Below the pieces are notes generated by a model, which worked only from the letters and a program-made list of their open reading frames with translations, had not been told where the DNA came from and did no database searches. A stretch of DNA of 64,000 nt from Hofstenia miamia (Eukaryota; Xenacoelomorpha; Acoela), in contig SCFE01000004.1 of the NCBI GenBank assembly GCA_004352715.1, forward strand, positions 633,375 to 697,374, written 5' to 3'. Shown here piece after piece: positions 57,020 through 64,000 of this stretch. The translations under genes were made by a program, and so were the position numbers. Positions within the stretch are counted from its first letter, which is position 1, and every line of letters starts with the position of its first letter.

Positions 57020-57997
57020 ATGACTTACTTCAGAAATCATACAAATCTAGAAAGAAATGAATACATTAGATTTGATCTCCAGATTCCAAATATAATTCCT
57101 GCAGCAGGGTATATTCAAAATAAAAACAATTATAAGTTTCCATTTGATAATTCTACAGATATAATACCTTATGATTGGTTTAATACTTATATAGATGTGA
57201 AATTTAAAATAGTTAAACTTGATAACACAGGATTTGTTACAGCAGATAATGTTACCATTAGTGGTGATGTCTACTCACTTTTTAACAGAGTATTTGTGGA
57301 ATATAATAATACTTCTACTACAAATCTCACAAATCTTTCAAAAGTTGCTCATTTACACAACATTCTTTAGTATTCAGAATCTTATTTGAACACTGCATAA
57401 AATGAATTCGTCTACAATGACAATGATGATAAAATAGAAGTTCTAAAAATGGAAATGAAATTAATGTGATTTTTATCTCAGTAAATTTGATTTTTTCAGA
57501 GGTCTAAGACATAGTATCTTACCTAAAGATGACAATGTAATATTTAATCCAGCTGGAAATGGAAAACTAGTTTTCACTCAATTCCATCTCTTTGTACCAC
57601 AATTTGGATTCAATTGTAGTGGAAGAAAGATGTGCTTGAATAGTTTTATAAGTAATAAATGGGTGTATATAAGAAACACATTAGAGGAATATAATCATAT
57701 AAATCAACAATCAGGCATATTTAGAATAATTAATTCAATACAAAAACCTAGATATGTTTTCATCTAAACNTCAACAGGTAAATTTATCAAGCCTTCTGAT
57801 TTTAAGGAGAAATATGGAATAATTGTATTTGATTTATCTAAACAAAAGATACATCTTGAAATGCAATCAATGAAATAAGATTTAGATATACTTTACAAGG
57901 TGCTCCAGCAGATTCATTTAAATTCTATGCATTGATTATGTATGAACAAGATATATCTGTGAATACAAAATCAAATCAAACTACTTTAACATTTTAA
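57020..57997 (+). pseudogene. Major capsid protein (double jelly-roll), truncated
   Basis: This protein forms the capsid shell. The first frame (57,020-57,370) reads YIRFDLQIPNIIPAAGYIQN, IIPYDWFNTYIDVKFKIVKL and DVYSLFNRVFVEYNN, the typical N-terminal jelly-roll strands of Polinton/adintovirus capsid proteins. After a frameshift come FRGLRHSILPKDDNVIF, KLVFTQFHLFVPQFGF and WVYIRNTLEEYNH, then after a single N at 57,770 YGIIVFDLSKQ and finally TLQGAPADSFKFYALIMYE with the stop near 57,995. At about 325 residues it is shorter than the usual 450 or more, so the middle is partly deleted. Confidence 0.8.
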
Positions 57998-58041
57998 GGA
58001 AAAATATTTTCTCTCTCTTACTTAAGTTTAACTTTGTTAAA

Positions 58042-58065
58042 AATATTTTCTTTTTTCTTTATATA
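58042..58065 (+). promoter_or_regulatory. Shared start motif, core-like gene
   Basis: AATATTTTCTTTTTTCTT then TATATA, 3 nt before ATG at 58,069. A partial second copy, AAAATATTTTCTCTCTCTTA, lies 40 bp upstream. Confidence 0.7.
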
Positions 58066-58068
58066 CAA

Positions 58069-58610
58069 ATGACAGAATATAATGTATAACTTAAATTTAA
58101 CTAATGGTCAATTAAATAAATTGAAAAAAAAGTATTAAAAATTCAAGTCCTATAATTTAAGGGTTAGTAATACTAGCCAAGGAACTTCCCTTCCATTTCT
58201 TTTAACAGAAAGACAAATAAACCAATTTGAAAAAGCTAAGAAAATAAATAAAGCTTGTGATATTAAAATTTCTACAACACAACTTAATGCAATGAAAACA
58301 AATTTCAGAGCTTTAGCCCCTTACTTATGGCAGCTGCTCCATTAATTGGAAAGTATGCAGTAGCACCATTAGCTACTGGTGCAATGGGAGTCTTGCAAAA
58401 AAATTCAGTCAATAAAGTATTTGGAAAGGGTTTAAAACAAGCATTTCAAGGAGAAGGTATGCAGTTAAGTACACCTTAAGGAAATGGGATAAAAATTGGA
58501 CCTCCATGTTCAAAAGGGAAAGGAATGTGATTAAATACACCTAAAGGAAAGGGAATGCAGACAAAAAACTATTCTGTTTTAATTTTGTTTCCTCCTTCAG
58601 TAATCCCTGT
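58069..58610 (+). pseudogene. Hydrophobic core-like protein of the Polinton-like element
   Basis: ATG 58,069 gives MTEYNV and a stop; further on, another frame reads RQINQFEKAKKINKACDIKI and TTQLNAMKTNF, and after a shift PLMAAAPLIGKYAVAPLATG and VNKVFGKGLKQAFQGEGMQL. This arrangement (a charged start with a ERQINxxEKA helix and a TxxQL segment, then a Gly-Ala-rich hydrophobic part and GKG repeats) matches an adenovirus-pX-like or pVI-like small capsid protein often seen in invertebrate Polintons. It probably acts inside the particle or on membranes. The homology call rests on memory of the family pattern. Confidence 0.5.
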
Positions 58611-59037
58611 TCAAATGATGATATTTTACAATTTATAATGAATATTAAGTACTTGAGGGGACCTTTTTTAGAAATACTTTGAAAATTTGAGTTTTGGATT
58701 TATTGTTTGTAATTTAGACCATTCTTCAAATACTGGCACACATTGGATAACATTTTATTATTTTAAGGAGTTTCACTCTGTCAATCTTGAGTATTTTGAT
58801 AGTTTTGGCCTACCTCCATTTCAAAGTATTTTTTCAATATTTAAAGATGTTAAGGACAATATTTGTACAACAGTTCACAGTATCAACAAATTTCTAGTGT
58901 ATTATGTGGATAATATTGTATTTGGTTTATATAAGAAGGATGCAAGAGAAGAGATTATTTCTAAATACTTAATGATCTTTACAAGAGAAAGTGTGAGAGA
59001 TATAAAAATGAAGAATATATTAAAAACTATTTTCTAA
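58600..59037 (+). pseudogene. Adenain-like cysteine protease
   Basis: The protease matures capsid proteins. The N-terminal part (NPCSNDDILQFIMNIKYLRG, from about 58,600) is in a different frame from the core (58,687-59,037), which has FGFIVCNLDHSSNTGTHWIT with the catalytic His, and NLEYFDSFGLPP with the acidic residue. In the region where the family has a catalytic Cys (NxVCGLY), this copy reads NIVFGLYKKD: Cys is replaced by Phe, so it would be dead. A degenerate start motif, ATATTTTACAATTTATA, precedes an ATG at 58,638, but family similarity begins before it. Confidence 0.75.
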
Positions 59038-59081
59038 AAGGTTAACAGAGCTAACTGTATTGAAATTCAAATGTTGGAAAA

Positions 59082-59106
59082 AATATTTTCTTTTTTCCCT
59101 TTATAA
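59082..59106 (+). promoter_or_regulatory. Shared start motif, fibre-like gene
   Basis: AATATTTTCTTTTTTCCC then TTTATAA, immediately before ATG at 59,107. Confidence 0.7.
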
Positions 59107-60100
59107 ATGGGATTTAATAATAGTGGAATACTGAAGCTACACATTCTTATCAAGAGGTTTACAATAATAACAAAGAAACAGATGTTAAACTAATAAAATA
59201 AAAAATAAATAAATCTAATTGAAAATAATAAGTTAGATATATCAGGGTATAATCTTTTTAATAGAGATTTAAATATGTACAACAAGAAAATTATAAATGT
59301 TCATGATGGTAAACAGGAAAAGGATACTATTAACAAACAACAAATGGAAGATTATGTTGAAAAAAGACTTGCAAACAATGAAAACAAGATTTTGCAAATT
59401 ATTAAAAAATCCAATGCTCAATTATGTAATGTTGAGTATATGCATAATTTTTATTCAAATTTACAAGACAATTACCAAAAGAATATTCAATTATTTGAAG
59501 AACCAAAGGTGGAAAAATATTTGCTGAAAATTATGAACAGGGTTTTACAAAGGCTCATGCAATATTGCAATTCTCTGAAAAAATATGGTTAGTTGGTTTG
59601 ATAAAAACTTTGGAAACTACTGGAGCTGCTTATGAAAATCAATTTTTTAAAACTGAAAGCCATGAGCAAGCTTTAGATTTTCCTAAATATGGTGATAAAG
59701 GTTTTAACAAAATTTCAATAGAAAATGGTTATATTTATGTTAGAGATGCACATAGTTACATTTCACTTTCAGGAATTTGCATCTTATCAACAAATCATTA
59801 TAATATGCTACATTTAATATATTATGCATACTATTCTGTAATTATTACTTTTGTACATTTTAGAGGTAAATATGTTTTTAGAACTGGTAAGATTTTGTCT
59901 AGCAACTTGACTATATTTACTTTACCAAGAGAAGCATGGCCTCCAAAAACAATAAGATTTGCAGCAGTTTCTGAAAAATCAAAAGATGTTTATGTCCAAA
60001 TTAGTAAATTTGGTGTATTGTCTGTACACAATTTAGTAATAGAAGAAATATTTGTTTCATTAAATATATATTTTGAAACAACTGATCTCTTTTGGAATGA
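59107..60100 (+). pseudogene. Fibre-like receptor-binding protein, cut by an LTR
   Basis: After MGFNNSGILKL the frame breaks; LDISGYNLFNRDLNMYNKKI and INVHDGKQEKDTINKQQM follow (59,220-59,340), the xxNxKKIxNxxDGxxxxDxxxxxQ pattern that starts many fibre proteins. A helical shaft (59,275-59,592) and another frame (59,565-60,100) with YGDKGFNKISIENGYIYVRD, GKILSSNLTIFTLP, AWPPKTIRFAAV and YVQISKFGVLSVHNLV give a beta-rich head like phage-type tail-fibre ends (LPxxxRPPKTxxFxxV). This protein probably binds the cell surface. The last residues before the stop at 60,110 come from the LTR that starts at 60,101. Confidence 0.6.
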
Positions 60101-60484
60101 TGTAACATAATCAAGATAATATCATGAGTGGTCAAGGTGAGAGAAGGAGTGGAAAGAACTAAGACTCAAGTAAAATAATTATTAAATGTAAAACACAAGA
60201 TTATTATTAATGATATTATTTGTAAAAATATAAAAGCAGTATTTTTATATTGATTTGCTTGGCAGTACATTTGGCAAATGGAAAAAGAATGAAATGCAAA
60301 TGCTAATTAATGCTGACATGCGTAAAACAGCAGACAAAGAAATTAGAGGGAAAATTAGTAAATACACAACAACATTGATTAGACAGGTACTAGCCAAGTG
60401 TTTGATTGTTTAATATTACTAAGTATAAAAAGAGTGCAGTTGATTTATTTGATAATGAATGAAATTTATTGGATTTTCTTCTTT

Positions 60485-61484
60485 NNNNNNNNNNNNNNNN
60501 NNNNNNNNNNNNNNNNNNNNNNNNNNNNNNNNNNNNNNNNNNNNNNNNNNNNNNNNNNNNNNNNNNNNNNNNNNNNNNNNNNNNNNNNNNNNNNNNNNNN
60601 NNNNNNNNNNNNNNNNNNNNNNNNNNNNNNNNNNNNNNNNNNNNNNNNNNNNNNNNNNNNNNNNNNNNNNNNNNNNNNNNNNNNNNNNNNNNNNNNNNNN
60701 NNNNNNNNNNNNNNNNNNNNNNNNNNNNNNNNNNNNNNNNNNNNNNNNNNNNNNNNNNNNNNNNNNNNNNNNNNNNNNNNNNNNNNNNNNNNNNNNNNNN
60801 NNNNNNNNNNNNNNNNNNNNNNNNNNNNNNNNNNNNNNNNNNNNNNNNNNNNNNNNNNNNNNNNNNNNNNNNNNNNNNNNNNNNNNNNNNNNNNNNNNNN
60901 NNNNNNNNNNNNNNNNNNNNNNNNNNNNNNNNNNNNNNNNNNNNNNNNNNNNNNNNNNNNNNNNNNNNNNNNNNNNNNNNNNNNNNNNNNNNNNNNNNNN
61001 NNNNNNNNNNNNNNNNNNNNNNNNNNNNNNNNNNNNNNNNNNNNNNNNNNNNNNNNNNNNNNNNNNNNNNNNNNNNNNNNNNNNNNNNNNNNNNNNNNNN
61101 NNNNNNNNNNNNNNNNNNNNNNNNNNNNNNNNNNNNNNNNNNNNNNNNNNNNNNNNNNNNNNNNNNNNNNNNNNNNNNNNNNNNNNNNNNNNNNNNNNNN
61201 NNNNNNNNNNNNNNNNNNNNNNNNNNNNNNNNNNNNNNNNNNNNNNNNNNNNNNNNNNNNNNNNNNNNNNNNNNNNNNNNNNNNNNNNNNNNNNNNNNNN
61301 NNNNNNNNNNNNNNNNNNNNNNNNNNNNNNNNNNNNNNNNNNNNNNNNNNNNNNNNNNNNNNNNNNNNNNNNNNNNNNNNNNNNNNNNNNNNNNNNNNNN
61401 NNNNNNNNNNNNNNNNNNNNNNNNNNNNNNNNNNNNNNNNNNNNNNNNNNNNNNNNNNNNNNNNNNNNNNNNNNNNNNNNNNNN
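60485..61484. other. Assembly gap, exactly 1,000 N
   Basis: The 220 bp before and after the gap are versions of the same LTR segment. Confidence 0.99.
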
Positions 61485-62227
61485 GCAGTACATTTTGCAA
61501 ATGGAAAAAGAACAAAACACAAACACTAATTAATGCTGACATGCATAAAACAGCAGATGAATAAATTAGAGGAAAAATTAGTAAATATACAACAACATCA
61601 ATTAGACAGGTACTAGCCAAGTGTTTGATTGTTTAATATTACTAAGTAAAAAAAGAGTGCAGTTGATATATTTGATGATGAACAAAATTTATTGGATTTA
61701 CTTCTTTATCTTTGTCAGGTTATCTTATTAAATTTAATGGAAAGCTAAACTGTAAAAGCACTGGAGTAATCTGGACAGTGGTCGCCAACTGCATTTAGAG
61801 GAAGTCTGGAATTGCAAGCACATACAGCCTTTAAAAAGTGCAGTGCAGCTGGTAGTCGTTGTTTACTTGATGTGCTTTTAGGTTAGGTGTAGGAATAGGG
61901 AGTTTTATTTGTTATAGCTTTCCTATTGGTCATTCTTCAACAAGTAGTATTATTATTATGATTATTTAGTTAACCCTCATGATAGAGGCAATGTTTATTA
62001 GATCTCATTTTTCTTGGTTATTAGATTGATTGCCTATTAGTAAATTCTCTGACATCGGACTAACTTACAGTATTTATTTCTTGCTGACTGCATTGATTGT
62101 TCACATGTATCAAGGGCTTACATGTACTTTTATATCTGTAGGGTTATTATATGTAAGGAAGCACCCTGGTTGCATTACTGCCTTCTTATATTTTAACCGC
62201 AATAATAACAAGAACAATCAATGCACT

Positions 62228-62352
62228 NNNNNNNNNNNNNNNNNNNNNNNNNNNNNNNNNNNNNNNNNNNNNNNNNNNNNNNNNNNNNNNNNNNNNNNNN
62301 NNNNNNNNNNNNNNNNNNNNNNNNNNNNNNNNNNNNNNNNNNNNNNNNNNNN
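62228..62352. other. Assembly gap (N)
   Basis: ACCGCAATAATAACAA before the gap recurs as ACTGCAATAATAACAA after it. Confidence 0.99.
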
Positions 62353-62761
62353 TACTTTAACTGCAATAATAACAAAACCAAGAAATGCAAAAAATTGTTA
62401 ACAAATTACACACACATGTTCACTGAGGTACCATTTCCATGCACTGATTCTACCTTTGGTAATTCTGTTGATGTCATCCAAGTGAAGCTGGATTAAATCA
62501 CAAAGACCAATTATCCTCCAATGCATTGCTTCAGGTCAGGTTGATACCCATTGCACCATCTGTCACTCTCGATCTAAATAAACCATAGTTATCCAAGGCA
62601 TTAAGTGTAGCTAATGCTATATTAATTAAGTTAAACAGTTAACTATTAAATACAAACAGAGAGAGGTGTTGGAGTCTGTCATACATTGAATAGTGAATAA
62701 ACCAGAATTATGTTTAGCAAAAGCTTAATTAAGTTTAATTTGATGTTGGCAAGATTCTACA

Positions 62762-62776
62762 TGGCGACCATGACAG
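62762..62776 (+). promoter_or_regulatory. Candidate primer-binding site
   Basis: TGGCGACCATGACAG directly after the LTR, the same as at 4,581-4,595. Confidence 0.7.
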
Positions 62777-62895
62777 GCGCCTGACATGTGAAAGAGGAAA
62801 AAGGTGGAAATTTAAAGAAAATCCCAAAAGCAAAAAACAACAGAAAAATATAAATCAAGACTTAGGGTAAACAAAGGTTTTTCAGTGTACAAAAG

Positions 62896-63467
62896 AAAAG
62901 AAAATTGGAAGAAGAGGGAAAGAAAATAACTACCACACCATACCTAAGTACATGAAGAAGCAGGAAGGAACCAATAAAGGATTACACTTAAAGCTAATTA
63001 TAATAATGGTAAATTCAAGAAAGAAAATGAGGAGTAAAACAAAACTTCAAAAAAACCCCAGTCAAGAAAAACCCCAGAAACACAAGGAACAATAACATCC
63101 CCTGAAAGTGAACCATCTCCAACAGAATTAGTATTACAGCCAGTGCAACCAGATACTGAACTGACGATAGCACAATTAATNAAAAGAAAATTGGAAGAAG
63201 AGGGAGAGAAAATATTTACCACACCATACCTAAGTACATGAAGAAGCAGGAAGGAACCAATAAAGGATTACACTTAAAGCTAATTATAATAATGGTAAAT
63301 TCAAGAAAGAAAATGAGGAGTAAAACAAAACTTCAAAAAAACCCCTAGTCAAGAAAAATCCCAGAAACACAAGGAGCAATAACGTCCCCTGAAAGTGAAC
63401 CATCTCCAACAGAATTAGTATTACAGCCAGTGCAACCAGATACTGAACTGATGATAGTGCAATTAAT
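62896..63467 (+). repeat. Tandem duplication, 286-bp period, around a single N
   Basis: AAAAGAAAATTGGAAGAAGA at 62,896 recurs at 63,182, right after one N at 63,181, and the similarity lasts to about 63,467 with a few substitutions. Probably two versions of one sequence placed side by side by the assembler. Confidence 0.8.
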
Positions 63468-64000
63468 TGAAATAATTGAAAACAACAAAATCAAAAGACA
63501 AGAGCTAACAAGACGTATAGAACATTTAACACAAAGGATAGTTGAAATAGAAGAAACCAATAGTCAAAAAGAAAAACATTTCAACAAAATCATACAAGAC
63601 ACAAGCATAAGACTAACCAAACAGGAGAATCTGTTCCAAAAACAAATAGAAAAATTAATTGAAGCAAATAAAGAAACAAAACTCCAAAGTGAAAGGTTGC
63701 AAAGATTAATGAATGAGTTACATGAAGAAAACACTAACCTTAAAGAAGATAATATGAACAAACAATTAGAAATTGACAGTCTAAAAGATGAAATATGATT
63801 GATGATATTAAGAAATAAGGAAAAAAGAGACGAAACAGTTAAGACCATAGAAGAGACAATAATTGAAAAGCATTTACAGTTAAATGAGGCAATACCTGTT
63901 AGTGATATGCAAATGGACAGTTATAAGCAAAGTCAAAATGAGGAAGAAATTATTGAAAAATTAGTAACAAATATAATGAGACAAGTACAAGATAACTATA
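63006..64000 (+). pseudogene. gag: Start of a Gypsy gag-like gene, runs off the window
   Basis: The first ORF after the primer-binding site begins MVNSRKKMRSKTKL (63,006, and again at 63,295 in the duplicated unit). The readable frame, open from 63,430 to a stop at 63,798 and then continuing in the same frame, has ESEPSPTELVLQPVQPDTEL followed by a very long coiled coil (NKIKRQELTRRIEHLTQRIV and onwards). A coiled coil at the gag N-terminus is plausible, but this part does not resemble the gag of G1. A stop near 63,798 breaks it. The rest lies outside the window. Confidence 0.45.

Larger units (their letters stand above)
51021..60100. mobile_element. Decayed Polinton/Maverick or adintovirus-like element
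   Basis: Retrovirus-like integrase, PLA2-like protein, FtsK/HerA-type packaging ATPase, double-jelly-roll capsid protein, adenain-type protease and fibre-like protein together define the Polinton/adintovirus group, large DNA elements that are integrated virus genomes. Genes are on minus left of 52,518 and on plus to the right. Most are frameshifted; the integrase and protease lack catalytic residues. A solo LTR splits one gene, and the right part (DNA polymerase B, terminal repeat) is absent, either lost or beyond the Gypsy element that begins at 60,101. Confidence 0.85.
60101..62761 (+). mobile_element. LTR, family A, opening another Gypsy element
   Basis: Starts TGTAACATAATC and ends GATTCTACA, followed by a primer-binding-like site. 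A TATAAAAAG box is at about 60,424. Apparent length 2.66 kb is inflated: after the 1,000-N gap (60,485-61,484) the sequence repeats what stands before it, and the same happens at the small gap 62,228-62,352. The true LTR is probably near 1.3 kb, as at 55,085. Confidence 0.8.

Noticed and set aside
54476-59106. Start motif as 3' splice acceptors
   Set aside because: The pyrimidine tract fits, but several copies have no AG before the ATG, and the upstream ATATTTTC part is conserved too. Kept only as an alternative.
60390-61620. Several long frames over 60.4-61.6 kb
   Set aside because: They consist almost only of N translated as X inside an LTR.
1-64000. CRISPR arrays, operons, tRNA or rRNA genes
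   Set aside because: No regularly spaced short repeats with unique spacers, no prokaryotic gene layout, and no cloverleaf or rRNA core sequence was recognised by eye.

Overview
The window is a gappy draft assembly of a strongly AT-rich animal genome. Evidence for an animal host is a CR1-type LINE, Tc1/mariner transposons, Ty3/Gypsy LTR elements, a Polinton/adintovirus-like element and one spliced-looking glycosyltransferase exon. An aquatic invertebrate (cnidarian-like or similar) is my guess; the species cannot be fixed. Nearly everything is mobile DNA in nested layers, and most genes carry frameshifts or stops, so I call them pseudogenes.

Layout. 1-4.6 kb: gene-poor, two gaps. 4.6-19 kb: one Gypsy element (G1: gag, protease, RT, RNase H, integrase, then a large unrecognised ORF called ORF-B here, then a 3' LTR of family B). 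It is broken by a CR1 LINE that landed in the gag zinc knuckle (about 5.7-8.8 kb, minus strand) and by a solo LTR of family A inside the integrase gene (12.27-13.78 kb). 19-23 kb: non-coding DNA with degenerate tandem repeats. 23-30 kb: four Tc1/mariner-type relics, one (26.6-29.8 kb) holding a large inverted repeat. 30.6-31.3 kb: a fucosyltransferase-like exon, the only convincing host coding sequence. 33.5-43.3 kb: a second Gypsy element of the G1 family (G2) with two 1,147-bp LTRs and a 4-bp target duplication, inserted in the RT gene of an older Gypsy relic (G3, 33.4 and 43.3-46.6 kb). 47.4-51 kb: repeats, a gap and possible decayed exons.

51.0-60.1 kb holds a decayed Polinton/adintovirus-like element: PLA2-like protein and integrase on minus; packaging ATPase, coiled-coil protein, penton-like protein, small protein, double-jelly-roll major capsid protein, hydrophobic core-like protein, adenain-like protease and fibre-like protein on plus. 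Almost every gene starts directly at a shared motif, AATATTTTCTTTTTTCCTTA followed by TATA. A solo family-A LTR with CAAG target duplications splits the penton-like gene, and another family-A LTR cuts off the fibre gene at 60,101 and opens a further Gypsy element that runs off the window. No DNA polymerase B or right terminal repeat is seen.

The two most unusual signals are (1) ORF-B, a long soluble-looking protein in the env position of a Gypsy family, present three times here with the amino-acid sequence conserved, whose stop codon and polypurine tract overlap the 3' LTR; and (2) the repeated start-site motif of the Polinton-like element.
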